A stretch of 64,000 nucleotides of DNA from Micromonospora pallida (GTDB lineage Bacteria; Actinomycetota; Actinomycetes; Mycobacteriales; Micromonosporaceae), in contig NZ_FMHW01000002.1 of assembly GCF_900090325.1 (NCBI RefSeq), positions 5,333,001 through 5,397,000 on the forward strand, read 5' to 3'. Numbering within the stretch: position 1 is the stretch's first letter; every line of letters begins with the position of its first letter. The notes under the pieces are model-generated. The model saw nothing but the letters and a program-made list of their open reading frames with translations, had not been told where the DNA came from and did not search any database. This document shows, piece after piece, positions 1 to 8,417 of the stretch. A program made the translations under genes and the position numbers.

Positions 1-2511
1 CACCGTGTCGTTCGTGGCGCTGGACTTGTCGATGAACGCGTAGTCGGGTGCGACGTTGTGGAACAGGCTGGCGTCGTAGGAGATGCGCTTGTACCACTTC
101 GAGCTGCCCGCCGTGCCGTTGACGATGTAGAGCGGGGCGGTGGCGTCGATGAACACCTCGCGGTCGCCGCTGCGCACCGAGGCGGGGGTGGCGTCCTGAC
201 CGCCCTTGACGAAGCCACGGGAGAAGCTGTGGTCGTGGCCGGTGATGACGAGGTCGATGCCGAGTTCCTCGAAGACGGGTGCCCAGTGCTGGCGTAGCGC
301 GTCGATGTCCGCGTCGTCGACATGGTCGGTGGCCGCGTACATGGCCTTGTGGAAGGTGACGATGCGCCAGGTCTTGTCGGTTCGCGCCATGTCCTCCCGC
401 AGCCACTTGGCCTGGGCGGCCAGCTCGTCGGGCGTGTAGTGCTCGGTGTTCAGTACGGCGAAGTGGGCGTCGCCGTAGTCGAAGGACCAGACGTTCTCGA
501 ACACGGTGGCGGGGAAGTTGAAGTGCGGGGCGAGCAGTTCGTCGCGGTCGTGGTTTCCCTGGGTGGCGAGGAAGGTGCGCTTGAGCAGCCCGGCCTGCGC
601 ACCGCCGTAGAAGGTGTCCATCTGCCCCTCGGCGTAGCCCTTCTCCGTGAGGTCGCCGGCCATGAGGGTGAAGGAGAGCTCCGACCCGTACCGTTCCTCG
701 GCCGTCCGCATGTTCCGCGTGAACGCCGCGTTGTCCTCCTGCACCTGCGGGTCGGTGTAGTAGAGGAACGAGAAGTCCTGGTTGGCGGCGACAGCCGTCC
801 GGAACCTGCCGAGGGGACCCCAGACGTCGGCCTCGACGTCACCGACCCGGTACACGTACTCGGTATCGGCCTTCAGGTTGTCCAGGTGCACCTTGTGGAA
901 GTTGCGGATGCCGTCGAGCACGCCCTCGTTGGCGCTCATGTGCACTTCCTGGACGTGGTGGGTGCCGCGCACCACCTCGAACTTCAGCTTGCCGTTGCCG
1001 TTGACGCGGGCGACCTGCACGACGCTGTCGTCCAGGCTGATGTCCGGCGTCTCCCAGTTGATCGTGACACTGTGCGCCGGGTCCTGGGTCATGGTGGCGC
1101 TGATGTGGGCCGGTTCCGGGTCGTCGGAGAGCGCGTACCTGGTGTAGAGCGGAGCGAAGCGCCAGCCGCTCTCCTCGCCGGTGGTCAGGCGGACCTTCGC
1201 CCAGAAGGTGTACTTGGTCGCGGCGGCCAGCCCGTCGAAGACCTGCGGACCCGCCGGCTTCCAGACCAGTCCGTCGTCGCTGGGCATGGCCTCGGACTGG
1301 ACGATCGCCACCTCGGCGGCGGTGGCCGGGGCACCCTCGTTGGTGACGTCGACGACGTCGACGGTCAGCGCGGAGTCGGTCGGGTCGGTGCCGTTGATCG
1401 CGAACGAAATGGGCGAGGAGAAGCTGGTGAAGTCGAACGGGTGCGGCTGGGATGCGAACCCGCGCAGTACGGGGTAGGACACCTCGACGCCGTCGACGGT
1501 CGCGGTCCGGAAGTCCCAGACCTCCTCGAAGTCCCAGCCGAGGGCCTCGTACGTCGGCATCGACCGCAGTTCGGCCTCGGTGACCGGCTCACCGTTGATC
1601 GCTGGCGCGACCATCCCGGCCCAGGCCAGCACGTTCTCGACGGTTCCCTCGGCGAGGACCCGGCCGTAGGCCGAGTTCACCGACGACTGCCCGGTGACGA
1701 TCGGGTTTGCGGCGACCGAGTTGCGCAGCACGCCGGCACGCAGGTCGCCCACCAGCCCGCCCACGCGGCCGTATCCGTCGACGGGTCCGGCCGCGAACGA
1801 CTTCTCGATGATCGTCCGGGGGTTGAGCACCCGCCCGACGAGTCCGCCCTGGCTGTCGGCCTCGCCCACCTCCTGGACGTGGGCCAGCGAGTAGCTGTTG
1901 CGGATCGTGGGGATCGCCGCCTCGGCCGGGTCGGGCTGGGGAATGGTCCCCGACGTGTCGACCGGGATCCGTCCGGCGAGCCCGCCGACGCTGTGGTCGG
2001 AGGCGACGACCGATCCGGTGGTGTAGACGTTCTCGATGGTGCCCCACAGCATGCCGGCCACCGCGCCGGTCGTCTGGCCGCCCCGGACGTCGATGTCGAC
2101 GAAGGCGGTGTCCTTGATGACCGCCTGCACGTTGGAGTCGCCGAGGTGGGTGAAGAACCCGACGGTGCCGACACCCGGCCGGTCGATCAGCAGGTTCGAG
2201 ATCGAGTGGTGGTCACCGTCGAACGTGCCGTAGAAGCGCCCGAACGGCTGGAAGCCGGCGATTCCGGCCATGTCGATGTCCGCCGTGAGCTTGTAGTAGC
2301 CGGACCGGGGCGCGGCCTCCGACCCGTAGTGGTGGCTCAGGTAGAGCAGTTGCTCCGGCGTACCGATCTCGTAGACCCCGCCGACCAGGGTCGGCGGGAC
2401 CTCGGCTGCTTCGGCGTAGGCGGGCCCGTGGACGGTGCCGAGAGCAACCAGTCCCGCCAGGGCCGCGACAATCCATCTCGTCGTCAACAGTCGCCGTCCG
2501 CGTGCCCGCAT
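1..2511 (-). CDS. Secreted GLUG-repeat / purple-acid-phosphatase-like metallophosphoesterase (3' end cut by window)
   Basis: Exported phosphoesterase, open from an ATG at 2511 through 837 codons to the window edge with no stop. The N-terminus MRARGRRLL followed by a hydrophobic stretch ending GPAYAEA is a signal peptide. Residues about 35-310 carry GLUG-like repeats (VGGLAGRIP, GGLVGRVLN), usually adhesive or wall-associated. Residues about 440-570 resemble the fibronectin-like N-domain of purple acid phosphatases. From about residue 575 the calcineurin-like catalytic core shows DPQVQ, GDLTEKG (about 615), QGNHDRDE (about 650), HKAMYA (about 720) and GHDHSFSRG (about 755), the full metal-ligand set. 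An AAGAGGAC ribosome site precedes the ATG. The substrate is not evident; phosphate scavenging from organic esters is the family expectation. Confidence 0.9.
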   Translation of the reverse strand, partial: MRARGRRLLTTRWIVAALAGLVALGTVHGPAYAEAAEVPPTLVGGVYEIGTPEQLLYLSHHYGSEAAPRSGYYKLTADIDMAGIAGFQPFGRFYGTFDGDHHSISNLLIDRPGVGTVGFFTHLGDSNVQAVIKDTAFVDIDVRGGQTTGAVAGMLWGTIENVYTTGSVVASDHSVGGLAGRIPVDTSGTIPQPDPAEAAIPTIRNSYSLAHVQEVGEADSQGGLVGRVLNPRTIIEKSFAAGPVDGYGRVGGLVGDLRAGVLRNSVAANPIVTGQSSVNSAYGRVLAEGTVENVLAWAGMVAPAINGEPVTEAELRSMPTYEALGWDFEEVWDFRTATVDGVEVSYPVLRGFASQPHPFDFTSFSSPISFAINGTDPTDSALTVDVVDVTNEGAPATAAEVAIVQSEAMPSDDGLVWKPAGPQVFDGLAAATKYTFWAKVRLTTGEESGWRFAPLYTRYALSDDPEPAHISATMTQDPAHSVTINWETPDISLDDSVVQVARVNGNGKLKFEVVRGTHHVQEVHMSANEGVLDGIRNFHKVHLDNLKADTEYVYRVGDVEADVWGPLGRFRTAVAANQDFSFLYYTDPQVQEDNAAFTRNMRTAEERYGSELSFTLMAGDLTEKGYAEGQMDTFYGGAQAGLLKRTFLATQGNHDRDELLAPHFNFPATVFENVWSFDYGDAHFAVLNTEHYTPDELAAQAKWLREDMARTDKTWRIVTFHKAMYAATDHVDDADIDALRQHWAPVFEELGIDLVITGHDHSFSRGFVKGGQDATPASVRSGDREVFIDATAPLYIVNGTAGSSKWYKRISYDASLFHNVAPDYAFIDKSSATNDTV

Positions 2512-2692
2512 CGCCAGTCCTCTTCAGTCCACCGTAAGCCTCTCGGGATCCTGGCGAGGCGGGATGAACACCGGGGGAACTACAGGCAGGTGCGGCCTGA
2601 CCTGGGGCGGAACTCGCCAGCAGGCCCGCGACGGCAGCCCCAATCGGTGCATTCTCCACGTATCCGATCATCACCGTGCGAGAATGAATCAC

Positions 2693-3718
2693 ATGCGTAT
2701 CGCGGTCCTCTGTGGCGGAGAGAGCAGTGAGCGGGACGTCTCGAGGGCATCGGGGTCCGCGGTCGCCCGGGCGCTGACCGAACGCCGGCACGAGGTCTGG
2801 CTGGTCGACCCCGCAGCGGAGGACCCCTTCCTCGCGCGCGGGCTCCGGGAGCCGGCGGCGGTGCCGCAGTTCGCGGTCCCCCGGACCCCGCCGTCGGCCG
2901 CCGACCAACCCGCACTCCGCCGCAGGGCCTTCGCCACGCTGACCCGTGGCCCGGTGCTGGACCTGCTGCGGGACGTCGACATCGTCTTCCTCGCCCTGCA
3001 CGGCGGCTGGGGCGAGGACGGCCACCTCCAGGGGCTGCTGGAGATGGCCGGCATCCGGTTCACCGGTGCCAGCAGTTCGGTCTGCGCCACCGCCTGGCGC
3101 AAGGACCACACCTGCCTGGTCCTTCGCGGCGCTGGGGTCCCCGTCGCCGAGCAGGTCCGCTACCGGCCCGCCCACGAGGACCTGCCCATCGCCGCCAAGC
3201 GCCTCGTCGACGCCGGTCCGGTGGTGGTGAAGCCGGCGGCCGACGGCTCCAGCGTCAGCGTCCGGCTGGTGGAGTTGCTCACCGATCTCGCACCCGCCCC
3301 CGGCGACGCGGACGACCTCGTCATCGAGCCGTTCCTGCCGGGACGGGAGTTCACCGTCAGTGTGGTCGGCGACCTCGTGCTGCCGGTTGCCGAGATCGAA
3401 CTCGGCTCTCCGCTCTTCGACTACGAGGCCAAGTACCAGCCCGGGGTGGTCCGGGAGGTCTGCCCCGCCGAGATCGATCTCAGCCTGTCGCACACCCTTC
3501 AGGACCTGGCCGGACGGGCACACGGTGCGCTCGGCTTCGGGCCGAACGGCTACTGCCGGGTCGACTTCCGCTGCGACAGCGAGGGCGCGCCGATGTGTCT
3601 GGAGGTGAATGCCCTGCCGGGGCTGACGCCGAGCAGCCTCCTGCCGCTGGCGGCCGGCGCGGCCGGGATGGACTTCCCCGATCTCGTGGAGCGGCTCGTC
3701 GGGCTCGCGCTGCGCTGA
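2693..3718 (+). CDS. ddl: D-alanine--D-alanine ligase family protein
   Basis: ATP-grasp ligase that joins two D-alanines for peptidoglycan precursors in the cytoplasm. Visible motifs are GGESSERDVS near the N-terminus (family catalytic Glu), HGGWGEDGHLQGLLE, VKPAADGSSVS (family Ser), LFDYEAKYQP (the omega-loop Tyr typical of D-Ala-D-Ala rather than D-Ala-D-Lac ligases) and EVNALPGLTPSSLLPLAA with Mg ligands. The 341-residue length is normal. The start at MRIAVLCGG fits the family; an in-frame ATG at 2684 is an alternative, and neither has a good ribosome site, so the message may be leaderless. It sits alone, away from division and cell-wall genes, so it could be a second copy or serve a related amino-acid ligation. 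Confidence 0.85.
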   Translation: MRIAVLCGGESSERDVSRASGSAVARALTERRHEVWLVDPAAEDPFLARGLREPAAVPQFAVPRTPPSAADQPALRRRAFATLTRGPVLDLLRDVDIVFLALHGGWGEDGHLQGLLEMAGIRFTGASSSVCATAWRKDHTCLVLRGAGVPVAEQVRYRPAHEDLPIAAKRLVDAGPVVVKPAADGSSVSVRLVELLTDLAPAPGDADDLVIEPFLPGREFTVSVVGDLVLPVAEIELGSPLFDYEAKYQPGVVREVCPAEIDLSLSHTLQDLAGRAHGALGFGPNGYCRVDFRCDSEGAPMCLEVNALPGLTPSSLLPLAAGAAGMDFPDLVERLVGLALR

Positions 3719-3738
3719 GCAGGCTGTGGGGCTGCCGG

Positions 3739-5832
3739 CTACGCCAGCCCGAGGGCACCTGCCGTGAGGCCGTCGCTGATCTCGCGAGCCAGGTTGGCTC
3801 CGGTCGCTGCGGCCCGCTCCAGCGCGGTACGGAACTCGACGAGCTGCTGGAAGGCCCGTCCGTACGTCTGCTGCTGATCCAGCGGCACCACCGGAATGGC
3901 GAGTCGCCTGACGTCGATGCGCAGGGCACCGTGGGTGGTGCTGGAGGTACGGCCGGCGATGCGCAGGTTGTCCGTACGGGAGATGACCCCGGCGACGAAC
4001 CATGGATCGAAGCGGGTCGTGTCGACGCGGATCAACTGGGTACCGGGCCCGAGTTCGGCTCCGACCTGTTCCGGGGTGGCGACCCGGGCGTCGATCTTGT
4101 GGCCGATGAGCGGGACGAGGATGTCGTCGGCGCGTACCCGCGGCCCCGGGTCGTCGTCTGCGGCGCGGGTCGCCGAGCCGGTGGCCGGGCCACCGGAGAG
4201 GATGTCGGCGACGGTCAGTACAGCGGCGGTGCTGGCGGTGCCGCTGGTTGATCGGCTGCGGGCAGCGCGTTGGATGGTGATGCTGCCGGATCGGACGAGG
4301 TCGGTGACGTCGGCCTGGGGAGCCTCGCCGAGAATCGCTGTCGGTGTCTCGCGTACGGCGGGCAGGCTTCGGCGCAGACCGTCGAGGAGTCGGTCGAACT
4401 CGCTGATGCTGGCGATGATCTGTGCCGGAGTGGCGGCTAGCTCACTGGCCTGCGGCAGGTGGCGTTGCGGTGTCAGGTCGACCTGGTCGTCGAGCAGCTC
4501 GATGGCGGGCACGGTGCGGTGGACGCCGGGCTGTTCCACGTAGTCGTCGGTCTGGTAGCCGCGCCACGCGGTGTCGACGATCTCGGCGAGGGGTCGGCGG
4601 GCCGATTCGGTGGTGGTGTCGACCACGAGCAGGTCTCCCGCGTGCGGCTGGTGCGGATCGGACTGGGCGAGGACCCAGACGTGCAGTCCGATGCCGGTCG
4701 GCGGCATGAGGCCGGCGGGGAGAGCGATGACCGCGCGCAGCGCGCCGTGACGGATCAGCTCCGCGCGGACCCGGCGGCCTGCGGGGCGGGCCGCGGCAGC
4801 TGGGGGCATGAGCACGACGGCGGTGCCGCCGGGGGCGAGATGGGCCAGGGCGTGTTGCACCCAGGCGAGTTCGGGTTCGGTACGCGGGGGAAGTCCGTAG
4901 GTCCAGCGGGGGTCGTACGCGAGACGGTCGTGACCCCACTCGTGGATGCCGAACGGGAAGTTCGCCACCACGACGTCGGCCCGCAGCTCGGGTAGGGCGT
5001 CGTCGAGCAGGCTGTCACCGACGTGCACGACGGGCGGCTCGGCGTCGTGCCCGGCGTGTCGGGCCCGCAGGTGCACGAACCACAGCCGCAGCAGGGTGAT
5101 CACCGCGTACTGCGGGTTGATCTCCTGGGCGTAGCACCGGGTGGGTGTGCCGCTGCGCAGGGCCCGGTCGGCGGCCCTCCGCAGGATCGACCCGGTGCCG
5201 CTGGTGAAGTCGAAGGTACGGGCTCCGGAGCCGGCGAGGGTCAACATCACGTCGGCGACGAGGTCCGCTGTTCCGGCCAGGCCGGACAGCGAGTGGGCTG
5301 AGGCCACGTACTGGTTGTGCAGATGCTCGAAGGCGGCCTCCGGGCCCTGTTCCGCGCCGAGTTGGTCGACCGTACGCAGCAGCGTGGTGAGCTGCGCGGT
5401 CCACTCCCCCGGCAGCAGGTCACCGATCAGCCTGGCCAGGTCGGGTTCGAGTGCGCGCAAATGGCTGACGAGTTGCTGCGGCGTCGGCAGGCCGGCGTCG
5501 AGAGTCGTGGGCTGGTCGGCCCGGACGAGGAGGAGCGCGCCGGCGATGCCGAGGACGTCGCTGATCTGCGTCGTGGGCTGGTAGCTCTCGATGTGCCGCC
5601 AGGCCCACTGGTCGGCGCCGGCGTGGTGCAGCCGGCCGTGGCGGCGCAGCCAGTCTTCCACTTCCCGCGCGTCGAACGACGGACTCGTCGGCGTGCCGCC
5701 CACGGGGGTCGGGAAGTCGGCGTACCGGCGGCGCCAGTTGCTCACCGCTGCCCTGCCGACGTCGGCCAGTCGCGCGATGCCACTTGCGGTCAGGGTGGCC
5801 TCGTTCGGGGCCATGCTCGGCTCTGCTGTCAC
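3739..5832 (-). CDS. Orphan HTH-N6 DNA methylase-like protein with type I specificity-like tail
   Basis: A 697-residue protein in three parts. Residues about 12-65 form a helix-turn-helix (IARLADVGRAAVSNWRRR, then EVEDWLRRHG). Residues about 190-420 match the HsdM/N6-adenine methylase core: DFTSGTGSIL stands for motif I, and VVANFPFG occupies motif IV where NPPF or NPPY is expected. The C-terminal 150 residues end in an HsdS-like half domain with a terminal helix (FQQLVEFRTALERAA). No HsdR nuclease or separate HsdS lies nearby, so this is not a complete restriction system. The first Pro of motif IV is Phe, so methyl transfer is doubtful and a DNA-binding or regulatory role is possible. The start is GTG; an in-frame ATG at 5814 is an alternative. 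Confidence 0.75.
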   Translation of the reverse strand: MTAEPSMAPNEATLTASGIARLADVGRAAVSNWRRRYADFPTPVGGTPTSPSFDAREVEDWLRRHGRLHHAGADQWAWRHIESYQPTTQISDVLGIAGALLLVRADQPTTLDAGLPTPQQLVSHLRALEPDLARLIGDLLPGEWTAQLTTLLRTVDQLGAEQGPEAAFEHLHNQYVASAHSLSGLAGTADLVADVMLTLAGSGARTFDFTSGTGSILRRAADRALRSGTPTRCYAQEINPQYAVITLLRLWFVHLRARHAGHDAEPPVVHVGDSLLDDALPELRADVVVANFPFGIHEWGHDRLAYDPRWTYGLPPRTEPELAWVQHALAHLAPGGTAVVLMPPAAAARPAGRRVRAELIRHGALRAVIALPAGLMPPTGIGLHVWVLAQSDPHQPHAGDLLVVDTTTESARRPLAEIVDTAWRGYQTDDYVEQPGVHRTVPAIELLDDQVDLTPQRHLPQASELAATPAQIIASISEFDRLLDGLRRSLPAVRETPTAILGEAPQADVTDLVRSGSITIQRAARSRSTSGTASTAAVLTVADILSGGPATGSATRAADDDPGPRVRADDILVPLIGHKIDARVATPEQVGAELGPGTQLIRVDTTRFDPWFVAGVISRTDNLRIAGRTSSTTHGALRIDVRRLAIPVVPLDQQQTYGRAFQQLVEFRTALERAAATGANLAREISDGLTAGALGLA

Positions 5833-5859
5833 GCGTGAACGCTAGCACGATGGCCAATC

Positions 5860-5888
5860 TTGTGTATACGGTTCACAGGGTCTATGTT
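5860..5888 (+). promoter_or_regulatory. Candidate sigma-70-type promoter
   Basis: TTGTGT (5860-5865) and TATGTT (5883-5888) are separated by exactly 17 bp, in the only AT-rich patch between the methylase and the small plus-strand genes. The predicted start near 5895 leaves about 25 nt before the ribosome site of the 57-codon gene. It also lies within 30 bp of the divergent methylase start. Confidence 0.4.
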
Positions 5889-5928
5889 CCTTTAGCAGTT
5901 CCGGGTCACCAAGCCTCGTGGAGGACCA

Positions 5929-6102
5929 ATGCCGCGTCGTGGACGCAGTACCACCATCGGAAAGATCGGAAAGTTCCATCAGGACCGTCGGGTGTCCGAG
6001 ATCAGGGCGCTCGGCGAGCTGCTGCGGCGCGAACAGGGCTCACGGCCCGGCGCGGGCGCGGCGTCGCCGCAGAACAGGCGGGAAAGCTCGCAAACCCGCT
6101 GA
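5929..6102 (+). CDS. Small basic hypothetical protein (57 aa)
   Basis: An ATG at 5929 follows a strong GGAGGACCA ribosome site and opens 57 codons to a TGA at 6100. The product starts MPRRGRSTTIGKIGKFHQD, is rich in Arg and Gln, and has a probable central helix (RVSEIRALGELLRREQG). I do not recognise a family. The leader is almost identical to the AAGGAGGACC leader of the next reading frame 36 nt downstream, suggesting the two are expressed together. Codon use is less GC3-biased than neighbouring genes. No function is assigned. Confidence 0.4.
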   Translation: MPRRGRSTTIGKIGKFHQDRRVSEIRALGELLRREQGSRPGAGAASPQNRRESSQTR

Positions 6103-6147
6103 TCACATTGATCCATCCCAACGTCTGAAGGAGGACCATGAACACCG

Positions 6148-6855
6148 TTGCTCGCATCTGCGCTGCCAACCACCCTGTCGTCGTGCTTTCCACCGGTGCC
6201 GTACGTCCGTCGCGGCGCGCGGCGGTACGGCTCCGACTGCACGGACGACACAACGTCCCAGGCGTACGCGCGAGTGCGCCTTGACCCCGTCGTCGGTGCG
6301 GCCATCGCGGACGCCTACGTGGCGGCGCCGGTCCGGGACGAACGGGCCTATCCCGCGTACGCCGCGTTCTGCCGCGAGACGGTGCGGCAGTACCACTTCC
6401 TGGTGGGTCGCGTGGAGTTCGGTGGCCTGGGCGTAGCGGTACGGATCGTCGACACCGACCCGTACGCGGACGTCGCGTCGATGGTCGACGACGTACGGCA
6501 GCGCCGGCTGAAGGTGTGGGCCAGCGCGGCCAGCGGCAACCCGCACCCGTACCTCAGCGACGGGGAGAACGACATGTTCCGGGCGGTCCACGACGTGTTC
6601 GGGCACGCGGCGACCGGCCGCGGCTTCGACCGACACGGCGAGGAGGCGGCCTGGGTGAAACACCGCACCATGTACTCGCCGCTGGCCCGGCGCGCCCTGG
6701 CGACCGAAACTCGTGGCCAGAACTGCGCCCGGATCTTCCGCTACGGGGGCGATCACTTTCCGGAGCAGAAGGCGGTGTTGCTGCCCCGGTCGTTCAGTGA
6801 TCCACGCTCGGCCTGGGTCGCGCGGGCCGACGTGGGGCCGGCGGCTCCTCGCTGA
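6148..6855 (+). CDS. Phage/actinobacterial-type conserved protein with HxxxGH motif; start or frame unclear
   Basis: The main body resembles uncharacterised proteins I associate with actinobacteria and their phages. It contains AVHDVFGHAATGRGFDRHGE, then MYSPLARRALATETRGQN and HFPEQKAVLLP. HDVFGH has the same spacing as the HxxxGH iron site of aromatic amino acid hydroxylases, and later Glu residues could complete a metal site; this is inference. The 5' end is odd. A strong AAGGAGGACC precedes ATG 6138, but that frame stops at 6284 after 48 codons, while GC3 bias moves to this frame from about 6196. Options are a TTG start at 6148, GTG at 6196 or 6274 with translational coupling, or one frameshift near 6190 joining the two. 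About 190-235 residues. Confidence 0.65.
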   Translation: MLASALPTTLSSCFPPVPYVRRGARRYGSDCTDDTTSQAYARVRLDPVVGAAIADAYVAAPVRDERAYPAYAAFCRETVRQYHFLVGRVEFGGLGVAVRIVDTDPYADVASMVDDVRQRRLKVWASAASGNPHPYLSDGENDMFRAVHDVFGHAATGRGFDRHGEEAAWVKHRTMYSPLARRALATETRGQNCARIFRYGGDHFPEQKAVLLPRSFSDPRSAWVARADVGPAAPR

Positions 6856-7080
6856 GCCGCGCCGGCCCGGTACCCGCCGGCGACGTGGAGCTGCTCCGCC
6901 TACCTGGCGGCCAGCTCCACGTCGAGCGCGGTCGGCTCAGCGGCGGTTGTCACCGGAGGCCTCCCATGGCCGGCGGCGAGTGTGTTGGGCCACGCGGTAC
7001 CCGCACCTGCCGTCCATGGCCGAGGCTGCCCTCGACGAAAACCGGTTCGGTGCCGGCCGAGTCGTGGTTATCGTCGGCCG

Positions 7081-8277
7081 ATGCATCCCACGGTCGCCGT
7101 CCGCGAGCTCACTCCCGACGACATCCCCGCCGCTGCGGCTCTGGGCGGTTACGCATTCGGCTACGACCCGGAACCCTCGCCGGACGCCACCCGCGCCACT
7201 CCCGGCCGGACCAGCTACGGAGCGTTCGACGCGGACGGGCGGCTGTGCGGCAAGGCCGTCGACCTGCACCACGAGCAGTGGTGGTCCGGTAGGGCCGTGT
7301 CGGCCGCCGACGTCGCCGGTGTCGCCGTCGCTCCCGAGGCGCGCGGTCGCGGCGTCGCCCGCGCTCTGCTGACCGCTCTGCTGCGTGGTGCCCGCGAGCG
7401 GGGCGCCGCCGTCAGCGCCCTGTTTCCCACCGTCAGCGGCCCATACCGGGCCTACGGCTGGGAGGTGGCGGGCACGCTGCGTACCGTCGATCTGGCCACC
7501 GCCGACCTCCCCCGGCACCGGCCCGCCCCGCATCTGACCGTGCGCGCCGCCGTCGCCGAGGACATGCCTGCGGTCGCCGACCTGTACGAACGCGTCGCCC
7601 GCCACCGCCGGGGCCTGCTCACCCGCCGAGGCGAGCTGTTCGACCACTTCGGTGCCACCACCGCCCTGCCCAGCGACGGTGTCACCCTCGTCGAGCACGA
7701 CGGCGAGTTGGTCGGCTACGTCAGTTGGGACCGTGGCCGCCGTGGCTACGGTCCCGATTCCGTGCTCACGGTCTACGACGTGCTCGCCACCACCCCCGAC
7801 GCGGCCCGGGAACTCGTCGGCGTCCTCGCGAGTTGGCGCAGCGTCGCCCCCACCCTGCGGCTACGCCTGCTCGACGGCGACGCGGTCACCGCCCAGCTTC
7901 CTCTGGAGGCGGTCCGGGAGCACCGGCAGCAGCCCTGGATGCACCGGCCCGTGGACGTGACCCGGGCCGTACGGGAGCGCGGCTGGCCGCCGTACGCGCG
8001 CGGCAGCGTCGAGTTCACCCTCGACGACGACCTCGCCGACTGGAACACCGGCGCCTGGCGGCTGGAGGTCGCCGACGGCGCGGCCGAGCTGCGGCCGGCC
8101 ACCGGCGAACCGGGCCTGCACCTGAGCGTGCGCGGCTTCGCCCAGCTCTACGCCGGCGCCACCACCGCCGAGAGCCTCGTCCAGGCCGGCCAGTTACGCC
8201 ACCGTGCCGACGCCGATCCGCGCGCCCTCGACCTGCTCGCCGTCGGTGGCCCCGCCGACGTGCTCGACTACTTCTGA
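7081..8277 (+). CDS. GNAT acetyltransferase, Eis-like (double GNAT plus sterol-carrier-like fold)
   Basis: A 398-residue protein with the size and layout of the Eis family: an N-terminal GNAT domain with the acetyl-CoA loop VAVAPEARGRGVARALL, the FPTVSGPYRAYGWEVAG segment typical of the family, a central degenerate GNAT domain, and a C-terminal sterol-carrier-like domain ending VGGPADVLDYF with a terminal aromatic carboxylate. Characterised relatives acetylate amines such as aminoglycosides or protein lysines. This one's substrate cannot be read from sequence. The ATG at 7081 has no ribosome site close upstream, so a leaderless mRNA is likely. It stands alone between unrelated genes. Confidence 0.85.
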   Translation: MHPTVAVRELTPDDIPAAAALGGYAFGYDPEPSPDATRATPGRTSYGAFDADGRLCGKAVDLHHEQWWSGRAVSAADVAGVAVAPEARGRGVARALLTALLRGARERGAAVSALFPTVSGPYRAYGWEVAGTLRTVDLATADLPRHRPAPHLTVRAAVAEDMPAVADLYERVARHRRGLLTRRGELFDHFGATTALPSDGVTLVEHDGELVGYVSWDRGRRGYGPDSVLTVYDVLATTPDAARELVGVLASWRSVAPTLRLRLLDGDAVTAQLPLEAVREHRQQPWMHRPVDVTRAVRERGWPPYARGSVEFTLDDDLADWNTGAWRLEVADGAAELRPATGEPGLHLSVRGFAQLYAGATTAESLVQAGQLRHRADADPRALDLLAVGGPADVLDYF

Positions 8278-8331
8278 CCGGGCCTCCGGGCGCTGATCAG
8301 GGCACGAATCTCCCACATCAAGATCGATTCC

Positions 8332-8360
8332 GTTCACCACCCGTTCCAGGGGACGTCAGG
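8332..8360 (+). promoter_or_regulatory. PHO-box-like direct repeat upstream of phoD
   Basis: GTTCACC at 8332 and GTTCCAG at 8343 are spaced exactly 11 bp, followed by a degenerate third unit (CGTCAGG) at 8354. Actinomycete PhoP binds tandem 11-bp units led by GTTCACC, and the downstream gene encodes a secreted phosphatase. The repeat ends about 58 bp before the phoD start. Confidence 0.55.
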
Positions 8361-8417
8361 CCGGACCGTTGGGATGCCTAAAAGCAGATGCCCGAACTGT
8401 CCGGAAGGCAACACCTC

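Noticed and set aside
2560..2640. PHO box upstream of the first phosphoesterase
   Set aside because: Only one GTTCATC unit is found on the minus strand and no second unit at 11-bp spacing.
322..2730. Long plus-strand frame opposite the phosphoesterase
   Set aside because: Typical antisense openness in very GC-rich DNA; composition is Arg/Gly/Val-rich with no domain, while the minus strand has complete catalytic motifs.
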